Made by a program: the position numbers and the translations under genes
The notes under the pieces: generated by a model
The model's input: the letters and a program-made list of their open reading frames with translations, nothing else
What the model was told of the DNA's origin: nothing
Database searches by the model: none
Source: Bradyrhizobiaceae bacterium
Lineage (GTDB): Bacteria > Pseudomonadota > Alphaproteobacteria > Rhizobiales > Xanthobacteraceae
Direction: 5' to 3'
DNA: 64,000 nucleotides
NCBI GenBank assembly: GCA_020853885.1
Contig: JADYXZ010000021.1
Location: forward strand, 87,155-151,154
Part shown: positions 1 through 9,905 of the stretch, piece by piece
Layout: each line of letters begins with the position of its first letter
Position numbering within the stretch: position 1 is the first letter of the stretch

Positions 1-591
1 TGTCGACCTCAAGAACCCGGAAAGTTCGCCGGATCGACACGTCACACCCGCCGCAGACCTTCCATCGCCCCGCCAGCGCTTACAGCCTCCGCGGGCTTCG
101 GCGGTGACAGCGCGATGCTGTCGCAATCGATGGAGAAAGAAATGTGGTCGGGAAACCGCACTGGCTGGCTGACGACGCAGTTGGTTGCCAACCGGTCTCT
201 ACGTACTTTCCCTGAAAACAGGGAAGAAAACAGCGAATTCCGAAGAAGCGCTGGCCTCCGGCGAGCCTTCGCGCCGGATTGCGCGCCAGAGTCAGCGGCT
301 TGGTGGGAAATTCCCTGCTCTACCGAACAGCGAATTTTTGCTGACGGATCAGGGAATTTGGCCGTCGAACAGAGAAATTTCCTCATGCCTTTAGCGATTG
401 AACCTCGTTCTACAAGATCTCCCCGAGCCTCGCTGACGCGCTCTTGACGTTCGCATCGCCATTCGGTCGAGAAGTTCACGATGTCCTTGAGCGCGTCCTT
501 GGTCACGCCCTGAGTAACAAGACAATGCGCGTTCGCAAATGGCCAAAACATGCAGTTTCCATCCGCCGCACATGGGCCAGCAAGAAGTACG
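1..591. other. Left-edge intergenic region
   Basis: No convincing gene is seen here. Reading frames in this stretch have no recognisable domain or ribosome-binding site. The notable content is a 234-bp repeat copy (167-400), described separately, rich in CAGGGAAT-like words. The stretch lies downstream of the minus-strand response regulator that ends at 592. Confidence 0.5.
167..400 (+). repeat. Diverged 234-bp direct repeat, copy 1
   Basis: This stretch is collinear with 10803-11036 on the same strand and equal in length. Shared blocks include GGCTGACGACG, GCCAACCGGTCTCT, TTTCCCTGAAA, GGGAAGAAAACAG, ACAGCGAATTTT and GATCAGGGAATTTG. The word CAGGGAA recurs. No transposase or recombinase lies beside it. 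It is probably a remnant of a dispersed element; its function is unknown. Confidence 0.75.
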
Positions 592-1248
592 TCAGGTCAT
601 CCGCTCGACGACGCTTCGGTTTCGGATTGCAAACTGCAGCAGGCTGTTGGACCCCTTGAGCTCGAGTTTCGAGCTGATGTTCTGTCGGTGGGTATGGACG
701 GTACGCTCTCCGATCCCCAGTGCATTGGCGATATCGCGGCTGGTCATGGACTGCGCAACGAGCCGCAGAACCTTCTTCTCGGCGCCCGTCAGGCTTGAGA
801 TGAGTTCCTGCGCCTTGCTGTCGGAATGGCTGCCAAAACCCGGCGGCGCCTCGCCACGACCCGCCGAACTGCTCAAAAAGAAACTTGTTCCTCCGCCGTC
901 CAGTGCCTTCAGGAGTTCGGCGTCGGCATCTTCCTTGGCTACAAACGCGCTTGCTCCGATCTCCATTGCCTGTTGCACGAAATCCTTTCCAGAATACATG
1001 GACACGACAATGGTCCGGCATCGGGGCAGATTCCGTCGCGCCCATTCCACCACTGCGAAGCCGTTCCTCCTCGGCATGTTGAGATCGACGATCATGATAT
1101 CGGGCTTTAGGAGTTCCGCCTGGGCGACGCAGGTCTCGCCGTCGTTGACCTCGCCGATGACATCGTAGACGCGGCTCTCTTCGATCACCTTCCGCAATCC
1201 ACTGCGAAAGATCGGATGGTCGTCGGCGATCAGCACCGATTTTTTCAC
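592..1248 (-). CDS. NarL/LuxR-family two-component response regulator
   Basis: A 218-residue response regulator. Residues 1-115 form a receiver domain with the acidic pair D9/D10, phospho-acceptor D55 (in VDLNMP) and the conserved lysine K105. Residues about 150-212 form a LuxR-type helix-turn-helix (LTGAEKKVLRLVAQ, followed by GIGERTVHTHRQNISSKL). Its start overlaps the stop of the upstream histidine kinase by 4 bp (ATGA), so the two are translationally coupled and form a cognate pair. Phosphorylation by the kinase would switch DNA binding. The target genes are unknown; the envelope cassette starting at 3395 is divergently adjacent and is a reasonable guess only. Confidence 0.93.
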   Translation of the reverse strand: MKKSVLIADDHPIFRSGLRKVIEESRVYDVIGEVNDGETCVAQAELLKPDIMIVDLNMPRRNGFAVVEWARRNLPRCRTIVVSMYSGKDFVQQAMEIGASAFVAKEDADAELLKALDGGGTSFFLSSSAGRGEAPPGFGSHSDSKAQELISSLTGAEKKVLRLVAQSMTSRDIANALGIGERTVHTHRQNISSKLELKGSNSLLQFAIRNRSVVERMT

Positions 1249-3167
1249 TGGCCGGCCCTCCGATCGCCGTCGAACGGAAACGAAATGCGGACTTGTGTTC
1301 CCGGCATCGCGTCGGAGATCGTCAGCGATCCAGACAACGCCTGCACCCGCTGGCGCACGACGCTGAGCCCGATGTGCCCCGCGCTATCGTCGTGCGAATT
1401 CGCACCATTCGACGGTCCTCTGCCGTCATCGCCGACTTCGAGATTAATACGACCATCAGCCGCCGTCAGCCGTACAACACATTTCTTCGCGTTCGAATGT
1501 TTGGCAACGTTTGTGACAAGTTCTTGCACAATGCGGAATAGATGCACCGTTTCCGCCGATGACACCGCTACGCCGTTCAGATTGTATTCCAGCCGCGCGT
1601 CGACCGGCGTGTTCTCTTTCAGTTGCCGCACGAGCTGGCCGAGCGCCTGCTTAAGGCCGAGGTGAGCGAGCGTGGCGGGATGCAGGTCGTGGGAAATGCG
1701 CCGGATATCGTCAACGATCGCTCTGGAAAACTCCTCCGATTCGGCCACCTCGACCTGCAGCGATGTGGGAAGTTCCGAGTCGTGCGCCAGCCGGGACAAA
1801 CGGTTGCTGATGGCGAGAAGCCCCTGCCCCGCCGTGTCATGCAGCTCGGCGGCAATTCGCGACCGCTCATGATCGATCACACGCAACAGCCGCGCATTGC
1901 CCTCACGCTCCAGCGCGACATAGGCGAGATGCGCCTGCGCTGTCTGATCCCGCGCCACGCGAATCCGGTAGGCGAGCGCGAGCGAAAACAACATGGCTTC
2001 GAGAAAAAGTACAACCTCGAGCAGATGATCACGGACGAACGGCAGCTCGACTCCGAAGATGCGCTGCGCGGCGACCAGCATCAGACCGGGAACCATGGCA
2101 ACGCCGAGCGGCACGAGCAGAATTCTCGCCCTCACGTCTGCCTGCCAGGACCGTACCAGAACAAAGCCGAGAAAAATAACGAGCGTCGCGGCGCCCAAAG
2201 CCACGAGCTGAATCTGAACGATCCAGTAGGGAAGCACGATCCCGGTCGCAACCGCGGGCGCCGCGAGCAGCGGCGCGACCAACAAGAGCCGCGCGCCTCT
2301 CGCCGGCACGGCGTCGCCGTCGCTGAGAAAGTAGTAGAAGAATGGCCCGCCGCAAATGATCGCCATCCCGAGCGACAGGATCAGCACGACGTTTGAAACC
2401 CAAGGAAAGTCGCCCCACAGATAGGCGGCGCCGACGCCGGTCAGATACACATCGAGCATGAGCAGCCCGAAAATACTGCCAGCGTTGAACAGAAACGCCG
2501 CGTCCCGGACGATGTAGGAAACCACCGTATTGTAGAGCACCATGACCAGGATGGCGCCGAGGAACAGTGCGCGCCACAGGTTGGAAACGTCGGTGGCGCG
2601 GTCGAATGCGTCGCCTTCATAATAGTGAAGGCGAAGAGAAATGCGCGTCTTCTGCACGATCCGCAAATAGAAATTCTTCCCGAGATCCGCCTCCCGTACG
2701 GGAAAGGCAAGCTTCGGCGCGACGATCTCCCGTATCGAGACCGGCAGTGTGTCGCCGGCGCGGCTGACCCGCAGTTCTCCGGTCGAAGGGTCGTGCACAT
2801 AGAGCTCCGCGACATCGACCATGGAATCGAGGGCGATGACGCCGGGTTTCGTTCCCACATCCAGCCGCGCCCAAACAGAGCCGCTTCCGTAGCGGATATT
2901 CAGCGTTCTTGTTGGCGTGGTGGAGAACGCTGACGCCTCGGGCGCGCAGCAGATCGATCGAAAGTCTTTCCTTGCCTTCTCGGCGGCCGCTGCATCCAGC
3001 AGGAATACGGGTAACTCGATAGGGGCGTCCGCCGGAGCAGCGAGCGCCGGCAGATACGCGCCGTGAAAGAGCACCGCGGCAAGCGCGACCACGCGCCAGG
3101 AGATCGGCGCAATCATCCCCCGCCGTCTCCAGCGTCGTCTTGGAGCGAAAGGTTGGTCGTCCCTCAT
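1245..3167 (-). CDS. 7TM-DISM sensor histidine kinase (NarX/DegS-type)
   Basis: A 640-residue membrane kinase. An N-terminal signal or membrane segment (about 24-44) precedes a periplasmic beta-rich 7TMR-DISMED2-like sensor (about 50-190). About seven hydrophobic helices follow (200-400, 7TMR-DISM_7TM type), then a short coiled coil, a HisKA_3 dimerisation domain with H443 in ELHDTAGQG, and a HATPase_c domain (N-box VTNVAKHSNA, G-boxes GDDGRGP and GHIGLSVV). This layout is typical of family-7 kinases that sense small ligands through the periplasmic domain and phosphorylate NarL-type partners. It overlaps the downstream regulator gene by 4 bp. The ligand cannot be read from sequence. Confidence 0.93.
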   Translation of the reverse strand: MRDDQPFAPRRRWRRRGMIAPISWRVVALAAVLFHGAYLPALAAPADAPIELPVFLLDAAAAEKARKDFRSICCAPEASAFSTTPTRTLNIRYGSGSVWARLDVGTKPGVIALDSMVDVAELYVHDPSTGELRVSRAGDTLPVSIREIVAPKLAFPVREADLGKNFYLRIVQKTRISLRLHYYEGDAFDRATDVSNLWRALFLGAILVMVLYNTVVSYIVRDAAFLFNAGSIFGLLMLDVYLTGVGAAYLWGDFPWVSNVVLILSLGMAIICGGPFFYYFLSDGDAVPARGARLLLVAPLLAAPAVATGIVLPYWIVQIQLVALGAATLVIFLGFVLVRSWQADVRARILLVPLGVAMVPGLMLVAAQRIFGVELPFVRDHLLEVVLFLEAMLFSLALAYRIRVARDQTAQAHLAYVALEREGNARLLRVIDHERSRIAAELHDTAGQGLLAISNRLSRLAHDSELPTSLQVEVAESEEFSRAIVDDIRRISHDLHPATLAHLGLKQALGQLVRQLKENTPVDARLEYNLNGVAVSSAETVHLFRIVQELVTNVAKHSNAKKCVVRLTAADGRINLEVGDDGRGPSNGANSHDDSAGHIGLSVVRQRVQALSGSLTISDAMPGTQVRISFPFDGDRRAGQ

Positions 3168-3394
3168 ACGACAGCCCCCAAACCTAGTGCCTCCCCGCCG
3201 CTGCCGATATCCGCAGTAGAGCGTACTTTTCTACGAAGGTCTCCGGATTAATTGGAGCGCATGACTGGTTCAGGCTTGCCGTCGGAAAGGAATCGTCAGG
3301 GGCACCCGTCTCGCCGAAGCGGCCGGTATTTCGGTTCCTTTGTCCTTTGCTGGGGCGTCGAGGGGATTCCTTCTGATGGCGCGGAAGCGCTGAC

Positions 3395-4843
3395 ATGGTC
3401 TGGCTTGGGGCGATCCTGCTTGCAATGATCGCCGCACTCGGCGGGGCCCCTGATCTCCCCGCGGCGGCGCCGATCCAGCTTGCCCAGTTGCCGGCGTCGG
3501 GAATTCCGTCTCCGCCGCAAGCCAAGGCGCGCGGCTGGATCGGCGCGCAAATTCGCTACATCGACGAGAAGCTCGCGCGCGAGCTCGGCCTGACGGCGGC
3601 GGGCGGCGCGATGGTCGAGGCGGTGGTTCCGTATGGGCCGGCCGCGAAAAGCGGTCTCCGGCAACGCGACGCAATCGTCGTCATGAACGGCACGGCGGTC
3701 GTCGATCACGCGCATCTCTCCAAGCTGACCTCTGCACAACGACCCGGAGACACCGCCGAAATCATCGTCGTTCGCGGCGGCCAACGTCAGAGCCTCCGTC
3801 TGACGATTGGCAACTATTTCGAGGATCAGTGGGCGGCGGCACATCGCGGCGATTCCCACGCGATGCTGCAACTCGGCAGTATCTATGCCGAGGGCAGTAT
3901 CGTCAGGCAGGACCACGTGGTCGCCAATGAATGGTTCAGGAGATCCGCGGACACCGGCAACGCTGCCGCAATGGGCGCGCTCGGTAGCCAATACCAGACC
4001 GGCCACGGCGTCGAGCGCGACGACCGGGAGGCGGTGCGCTGGTATCGCAAGGCGGCCGACGGCGGTCACGCTCATTCCATGTTCTCGCTCGGCCTCTTCT
4101 ACTACCGGGGACAGGGAGTCGAGCGCGACTACGCCGAGGCCGCGCGATGGTACCGGCGCGCGATCGAAAAGAACCATCCAGGCGCGATCCACAATTACGG
4201 CATCCTGCTGCAGGGCGGAACCGGGGTCGGGAAGGACGAAGCACAGGCCATCGTCCATTTTCGAAAGGCGGCGGCGCTCGGCCAGCTTGAATCGTTCTTC
4301 ATGCTTGGCGACGCTTATGCCTTGGGCCGCGGCGTCGCCAAGGATCTTCACGAAGCTGCACGCTGGTTCCGCGAGGCCGCAAATCGTGGCGTTGGTCATG
4401 GCCATACCGGCCTCGGGCAGCTGTACGAGCGCGGCGAAGGCGGCCTGCCCAAGAGCCTCGCCGAGGCGATCAAGCACTACCGCAAGGGGGCCGAAGCGGG
4501 GCACGACATCGCGATCGGGCGGCTCAAGGCGTTGAACGTGAGCGCGCACGATCCGCAGGAGATGCAGCAGCTCCTTGCCGATCTCGGCTTCGATTCCGGC
4601 GCGATCGACGGCCGACCCGGCGCCAAGACCGCGCAGGCGATCCGCGAATTTCAGAAGAGCCGCGGGCTGCCGGTGAACGGCGAAGCCTCACTCGCGCTCG
4701 TCGGCCAGCTGCGCAACGCGCTCAAGCAGAAGACGGCGACGGCGAGCGCAGAGCCAGCGCCCCCCCCCGCGTCCGCAAGTGCGGCGAAGCCCCCCGATCT
4801 CGGCAATCTCAAGGATCTGGAGAAGCTCGACTCGCTTGAATAG
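3395..4843 (+). CDS. Secreted PDZ / Sel1-repeat / peptidoglycan-binding protein
   Basis: A 482-residue protein with an N-terminal signal-like segment (1-25). It continues with a PDZ-like domain (about 45-130; GAMVEAVVPYGPAAKSGLRQRD resembles the peptide-binding and hydrophobic-pocket region of HtrA PDZ domains), then at least six Sel1-like helical repeats (about 140-370; recurring AARWYRRA and LGxxYxxGxGV words). A PG_binding_1-like domain follows (about 380-445; LLADLGFDSGAIDG and FQKSRGLPVNG). A Pro/Ala linker leads to the tail LKDLEKLDSLE, which the next gene shares exactly. No catalytic domain is visible, so it is probably a periplasmic scaffold that docks on peptidoglycan. The ribosome-binding site before 3395 is weak, so the start is provisional. 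Confidence 0.85.
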   Translation: MVWLGAILLAMIAALGGAPDLPAAAPIQLAQLPASGIPSPPQAKARGWIGAQIRYIDEKLARELGLTAAGGAMVEAVVPYGPAAKSGLRQRDAIVVMNGTAVVDHAHLSKLTSAQRPGDTAEIIVVRGGQRQSLRLTIGNYFEDQWAAAHRGDSHAMLQLGSIYAEGSIVRQDHVVANEWFRRSADTGNAAAMGALGSQYQTGHGVERDDREAVRWYRKAADGGHAHSMFSLGLFYYRGQGVERDYAEAARWYRRAIEKNHPGAIHNYGILLQGGTGVGKDEAQAIVHFRKAAALGQLESFFMLGDAYALGRGVAKDLHEAARWFREAANRGVGHGHTGLGQLYERGEGGLPKSLAEAIKHYRKGAEAGHDIAIGRLKALNVSAHDPQEMQQLLADLGFDSGAIDGRPGAKTAQAIREFQKSRGLPVNGEASLALVGQLRNALKQKTATASAEPAPPPASASAAKPPDLGNLKDLEKLDSLE

Positions 4844-4887
4844 CGGAGGCGCGCTCGCCGGCGCGGCCCGCTGGAGGAAATAGAACG

Positions 4888-5898
4888 ATGCGGATCGGAC
4901 GCGGAATGATCGTCGGGCTCGCCGTATCGCTGCTCATCGCCGTGACGGCAGGCGGCGGAGTCGCTCAGACCAGTGTGTCGGTCGTCGAATGGCGGCGTGC
5001 CGCCGAGGCAGGCGATCGCATCGCCATGCGAAATCTTGGCTCGGCGCTCATGATGGGGCGCGGCGTCGAGCAGAACGAGCGGGAGGCGCTGCGCTGGCTC
5101 CGCCAGGCCGCGGATAACGGCAACGGCGATGCGATAGCCATGACGCGGCTCGGAGACGCTTACATCCACGGCCGCGGCGTGGAGCGTGATCCAAGAGAAG
5201 CGGCACGCTGGATCAAGATGGCTGCCGACAAGAACGAGCCGATGGCGTTGCACAACTACGGCATCATGCTGCGAGACGGCTTGGGGGTTGAAAAGAACTA
5301 TCCGCTTTCTGTCAACTATTTTCGGCGCGCCGGCGAACTCGGCAACGTGGAATCATTTACGAACGTCGGCGCCTCCTACGCCTTGGGCCGAGGCGTTCGT
5401 AAGGACCTGGTCGAAGCCGCACGTTGGTTTCGCAAGGCGGCGGATCTCGGCAGCGTCACCGCATTCTCGAACCTTGGCGCCCTGTACGAACGCGGTGAAG
5501 GCGGTTTTTCCAAGAACCGGGATGAAGCCATCAAGTACTATCGCAAGGCTGCAGAGGGTGGCCGCACCTTTGCTGTGGAACGCCTGAAGGCGCTGAATGC
5601 GACGCCACACGACCCGAAGGAAGTCCAGCAGCTCCTGTCGGACCTCGGCTTCAATCCGGGCGTCATCGACGGACAGCCTGGCGCCAAGACCTCACAGGCG
5701 ATCCGTGACTTTCAGAAAAGCCGCGGAGTGAACGTCGACGGCCAAGCGTCGCTCGCTCTCGTCGGCCGGCTGCGCGACGCGCTCAAGCAGAAGGCGGCCG
5801 CAAACAGCACAACTGCACAAGGCTCACGCTCGTCGTCAGCCGGCGGCGCGAATTTCGGCGTGCTCAAGGATCTGGAGAAGCTCGACTCGCTCGAATAG
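4888..5898 (+). CDS. Secreted Sel1-repeat / peptidoglycan-binding protein (paralogue)
   Basis: A 336-residue protein preceded by a strong ribosome-binding site (GGAGGAAA). A signal peptide (about 1-25, ending near GGGVAQT) is followed by about five Sel1-like repeats (30-235) and a PG_binding_1-like domain (about 240-300; LLSDLGFNPGVIDGQPG). It is a paralogue of the upstream protein without the PDZ domain, and both end in LKDLEKLDSLE. The gap between the two genes is 44 bp and they are probably one operon. The pair suggests duplication followed by gain or loss of the PDZ domain. No enzymatic residues are seen; an envelope adaptor role is inferred. Confidence 0.88.
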   Translation: MRIGRGMIVGLAVSLLIAVTAGGGVAQTSVSVVEWRRAAEAGDRIAMRNLGSALMMGRGVEQNEREALRWLRQAADNGNGDAIAMTRLGDAYIHGRGVERDPREAARWIKMAADKNEPMALHNYGIMLRDGLGVEKNYPLSVNYFRRAGELGNVESFTNVGASYALGRGVRKDLVEAARWFRKAADLGSVTAFSNLGALYERGEGGFSKNRDEAIKYYRKAAEGGRTFAVERLKALNATPHDPKEVQQLLSDLGFNPGVIDGQPGAKTSQAIRDFQKSRGVNVDGQASLALVGRLRDALKQKAAANSTTAQGSRSSSAGGANFGVLKDLEKLDSLE

Positions 5899-6002
5899 GG
5901 GCCAGAGGGGATTCAGCGATGACCCGAGCCGATTGCATGACGAGCCAGACGCTTCTTCGGATGCCGCGAATCATTGGTGCGAATTTGCCAAGGAGAGATT
6001 TC

Positions 6003-9000
6003 ATGCTTCGCTTTGGGCCATCGATTTTTGCCGTGCTGCGGCCCGCGCTTGTCGCCACAACACTACTGTTGCTACCCGCAGATTTCACGCTCGCCCAGAG
6101 CGGGCCGCCGTCGGCGATGGATCTTGGCCGCGAAGCGGCCGGACAGACGGCCGAATGGGTCGAAGAGAAGATCAAGGAACGGTTTTCGGAAGATTCGCTG
6201 GTTCGGCAGGCAACGGAAAAAGTGAAGAAGCATCCCGACCTGGCCAAAAAGCTGGGCCAGGCCGCGCTCAATGCGGATCGCGACAATTGGTGGGCGACGT
6301 CGCGCGAGGTGCTGGGGGAGTACGCGCAGCGGGAGCTGAAGGAGCAGCAAGAGAAAGGTATCGACATCTGGAAGAACTTGGGCCGCGAGATCATCAACCC
6401 GTCGGGCTCGCTCTCGAGGGTCGGCCTGGATCCGGTCGATCTTTATGCACAGGGCGTCGACGACTGGGCCGACTTTGTCGAAAAGACAGAGGTCCGCCAT
6501 CACCGCGCTGTACTCGATTGCTACTATGACGGTTATCGTCAGGCGGCGGCCGAAGGCGGCCACGAAGGCGCCCGTGAAGAAATCGAATCCTCGTTAGGCC
6601 TTAAGATTCGCCAGTGTGGTGAAAAGGACCGCTGCGATTCCGTCGCTTCCTGTTTCACGAGATGGATCAAGCGGCGGTCGAGCGGCGCCGCCACGTTGGG
6701 CAAATTTGGGCTCAGTGAGGCAGAACTGGCGTCCCTTCTGAAAGATTTTCACGAGCAGAATGCCGGTCGGCCGGATAAAGCCTTCTCCGATTGGATGCGC
6801 GAGCGCTTCGAAAAGAATCTGAGGGATCGTAAGAACGCGTTGCGCGAGGCCATGGCCGCCGAGCAGGCACGGGCAACGGGACAGGCGGCGGCCGCTCCTG
6901 AGGCCGCTCCGCTCACGCCGGGCAACGATCCGGCACTGCTTGCGCGCCTCGATTCCGCATTCGCCGCGCTCGATGCGTTCGCCTCCGCCCTGGAACTGAG
7001 GACTAGGGACGACCGGGCGCAATGCGCACGCGTATCCGATGCGCTGATGCCCGACACACCCGACAGCATTCCGAGCCGGCTGAAGGCCGTGCAGGAAATT
7101 GTCGATCAGGCTGTCTTTGCGCGGAATCAGATCGAAGCCGACAAGGACTTGTATGACGTCTTCCGATCGGCGCTGGACGCCGCGGGCCGGTCTGCCGGAC
7201 TGGCCGACGATGCCGCACGTGCGGCTTGCAAAGCGTCGCAGGCAGCCGATCCCGATCTTGCCGCCATTCGAGCCGACGCCGAAAAAACCGGCAATCTCGC
7301 GGTGCTCGCGAGCCAAATTGCGGACAGGGCACGGGACGCGGCGGACAAGCTCCTGCCGCGTCTTGCCTCCACCGACATTCTTCCGACCGTAGCGCAGTCG
7401 CTGGAGAGGATCAGAAGCCGCGTGGGCGACGTCGAGCGGTTGTGCGATCGTCTTCGGCAGCCGATCAAGCAAGCAAACGATCTCGTCGCACAGATGCAAA
7501 CGCCAGGGACCGAAATCTCGAGAGCCCTGAATGAAGCCGCCGGCGGAAAGCTCAAGCCGGAAACGACCGCCGTCTACCAATCCAAACTCGACAACCACAT
7601 CTCCCGCGTGAAAGCGATCACCGATCGGATCGAGTCGTGCTCCCGGGATATCCGAAGTGTTGTCGAAATGTGCAGCCGCGTCCAGCAAGACGTCACCAAC
7701 CAGCTTGCAGCAATCGAACAGGCACGGAACGAACTGACTGCGGATCGCGAGGTCATGGCCAACCAGGTCAACTTCGACAAGGTGAATTTACAGGACCATA
7801 TCAATCGCGCGGCGGCGGCCAAGGCCCGCGCCGACCAATGTCTTGCCGACGCGCGCAACAAGAAACCCGCCGTCGACCCCAGGCTGCTGGGCGAAGCCAA
7901 CGATCTTGGCGACCCGTCGAAGGCCACTTGCAAATCCGCAGACCTGCGCAACCGGGCGGCCCGCCTGCGCGACCCGAAGTACGCGGCGATTCCAGGCGTC
8001 AAGGACAAGGCGGCCGAGCTGGAACGGCTTGCCGGCATCTATGACTCGGCCAAAGGCCACTTCGATACCGCCAAGTCCGCTTACGAACGGGCCGACTTCC
8101 CGGTGGTGCATGCGGAATTGGATAAGGCCCAAGCGCAGATCGATTCCATGGGGGGCAAGGTCGATTGCAGCTCGTCCCGGCAATCGATCCAGCAGGGTCG
8201 CGACCGAGCGGACCGGCTTGCCACGGCGATCCAGCGCGCCAAGGAGACGCTGTATCAGTGCGATGCAGACACGCTCCGCACGCACGCCGAAGCCATCGAC
8301 GACAAGAGCACACATCCCGCGCTGCATGCCTTGAAGCAGCGCATGCAACGACAACTCGCGGCGCTCAACGGCTTCGGTGCCGCCAACGTGACCTACAAGG
8401 TCGGCGACCTAGACAAGGCCCGCGGCGAGCTGACGGCGATCCAACGGTCGCTGGCGGGCGCGCCGGCCGACGACTGCCCCATTCTGCGCCAGAAGATCGA
8501 CAGCGGCCTCGACCGGATCGCCACCCTGACCCGCGTCGCCGCCCAGGCCGACGAGATGATCCGCAGGTGCGACGTGAGCGGCATCCAGCGCTTCAATTAC
8601 GAGCTACAGGACAACGATCAGGCGACGCTCAGGAATTTGCGCAGCCGGCTGAATTCGGCGCTCGAAACCTGCAGACGCGCACGTTCTGGCAGTGGAACGA
8701 CCGACGTCGCCAGCGCTCACAGGGAATGCAGGACAAGGCTCGGCTCGCTCGGCCTCGCCGTGCACGACGTCAACAGCATCACCGGCTACCGCTGCGACTG
8801 CGAGCAGCCCTACAAGCTCGACGGCAGCGCCTGCGTGCGGCGCAAGACCGAGAACGAGCTCGCCGCCGAGCGCGACGCGACCTGCCCCTCGGGCTATCGC
8901 GCCGGCCCGGTCAACGCGGCGGGCAAGTACAACTGCCTCCCGAACCGGGAGACCGCCGACGCCGGCTGCCGGCAACAAAACGGAGCAGGATACTTCGCCG

Positions 9001-9488
9001 GAACGATCAAGGACGACGGGTCGTCGAGCTGCATCCCGAGCAAGGAAGTCGCCGACGCCTGGTGCCGGGAGAACGGCGGACCCGGTGCCGTAGCCGGTCG
9101 GATCAATGCCGAAGGCAGCTTCCAATGTGTACTCACGCAGGCGGGAGCTAACGCCCGTTGCCAGCAGGCCAACCCGGGAATGTCGGACGTCTACGCCAGC
9201 AGGATCAAGGCGGACGGCTCCTTCACCTGCTTGCGGAGCCAGCCGACGGTGAGTCGCACGCCGCAACCGCAGCACGACGCAGCAAGCTCGGCGGCGGCCG
9301 CCGCCGTGGCCGGCGCCGTCATCCAGGGCGTGATCGGCGTGATCGGCAATCGCCGGTCGAGTGGGGGCCATGTGGTGCCTCAGCGACAATCCAATTGTCG
9401 CCCGGTCAAATTGGATCTCTACGGGTCTAGGCCCACGCGGTGGACAACACATGATCCACGTTCCAGCACGTATCTTGCGTGTGACTAG
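6003..9488 (+). CDS. Large secreted helical protein with C-terminal Cys-rich repeats
   Basis: A 1,161-residue protein. The ATG at 6003 is chosen over an in-frame start 28 codons upstream because AAGGAGAG lies just before it and a clean signal peptide follows (hydrophobic core ALVATTLLLLP, cleavage near LAQS). The body is mostly charged, helical sequence with coiled-coil character (about 60-880) and paired cysteines spaced through it. Residues about 900-950 hold an EGF-like cluster (YRCDCEQPYKLDGSACV). The C-terminal 120 residues before a low-complexity tail contain four units of about 32 residues, each with one or two cysteines and an AGxIxxDGSxxC core. The tail has Ala-rich sequence that may insert in or associate with membrane. 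It follows the Sel1 pair by about 100 bp. I do not recognise a named family. Confidence 0.8.
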   Translation: MLRFGPSIFAVLRPALVATTLLLLPADFTLAQSGPPSAMDLGREAAGQTAEWVEEKIKERFSEDSLVRQATEKVKKHPDLAKKLGQAALNADRDNWWATSREVLGEYAQRELKEQQEKGIDIWKNLGREIINPSGSLSRVGLDPVDLYAQGVDDWADFVEKTEVRHHRAVLDCYYDGYRQAAAEGGHEGAREEIESSLGLKIRQCGEKDRCDSVASCFTRWIKRRSSGAATLGKFGLSEAELASLLKDFHEQNAGRPDKAFSDWMRERFEKNLRDRKNALREAMAAEQARATGQAAAAPEAAPLTPGNDPALLARLDSAFAALDAFASALELRTRDDRAQCARVSDALMPDTPDSIPSRLKAVQEIVDQAVFARNQIEADKDLYDVFRSALDAAGRSAGLADDAARAACKASQAADPDLAAIRADAEKTGNLAVLASQIADRARDAADKLLPRLASTDILPTVAQSLERIRSRVGDVERLCDRLRQPIKQANDLVAQMQTPGTEISRALNEAAGGKLKPETTAVYQSKLDNHISRVKAITDRIESCSRDIRSVVEMCSRVQQDVTNQLAAIEQARNELTADREVMANQVNFDKVNLQDHINRAAAAKARADQCLADARNKKPAVDPRLLGEANDLGDPSKATCKSADLRNRAARLRDPKYAAIPGVKDKAAELERLAGIYDSAKGHFDTAKSAYERADFPVVHAELDKAQAQIDSMGGKVDCSSSRQSIQQGRDRADRLATAIQRAKETLYQCDADTLRTHAEAIDDKSTHPALHALKQRMQRQLAALNGFGAANVTYKVGDLDKARGELTAIQRSLAGAPADDCPILRQKIDSGLDRIATLTRVAAQADEMIRRCDVSGIQRFNYELQDNDQATLRNLRSRLNSALETCRRARSGSGTTDVASAHRECRTRLGSLGLAVHDVNSITGYRCDCEQPYKLDGSACVRRKTENELAAERDATCPSGYRAGPVNAAGKYNCLPNRETADAGCRQQNGAGYFAGTIKDDGSSSCIPSKEVADAWCRENGGPGAVAGRINAEGSFQCVLTQAGANARCQQANPGMSDVYASRIKADGSFTCLRSQPTVSRTPQPQHDAASSAAAAAVAGAVIQGVIGVIGNRRSSGGHVVPQRQSNCRPVKLDLYGSRPTRWTTHDPRSSTYLACD

Positions 9489-9905
9489 CGCGGGTGAGTG
9501 GTGCGAAAATTCCGACCAGGAGCGGCGAAATCGAAGGCTGCAATTAGGTCGATCACTACCGGCGTCGAGTGTGCCCCCGTCCGAATGACTCCTAGTTGCT
9601 CCAGCCCGACACCGTCGGCCGCCAAGCCGCGGCGATCACTGCGCAAACATGTCGATCTCGTCGGCCGCGATCACGGGAGGCCGCTGCTACTGATGCGAGA
9701 CGTGTTGCGGGCATTCTCGCTTTTGACCGCAGTCGTGGCGATACTGAGTTGGCCAGCTTCCGCGGTCGCCAAGACGAATTCGGAATCGAATGCTGCAAGC
9801 ACTCGACTGCCGATGAACGATCCGGAATCGGATAAGACCCTTGCAGGGCGCAGCACGCGACCGCGCGGAACGGGCTCGCGCGGCCCACTCCAAGAGGGAC
9901 GAATC
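9489..9905 (+). other. Intergenic or alternative N-terminal region of the next gene
   Basis: This 417-bp stretch stays open in the frame of the gene starting at 9906. An ATG at 9693 (GGGAGG about 13 bp upstream) would add a second signal-peptide-like segment (AFSLLTAVVAILSWPASAVA). The sequence between 9780 and 9900 is low in recognisable features. Either the downstream protein is longer than annotated or this is the remnant of a separate small exported protein. Confidence 0.4.

Noticed and set aside
42..551. 169-codon minus-strand frame at the left edge
   Set aside because: It overlaps the dispersed repeat, has no recognisable domain and an unusual composition.
5919..6002. Longer N-terminus of the giant secreted protein
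   Set aside because: It has no ribosome-binding site and would bury the signal peptide that starts at 6003.
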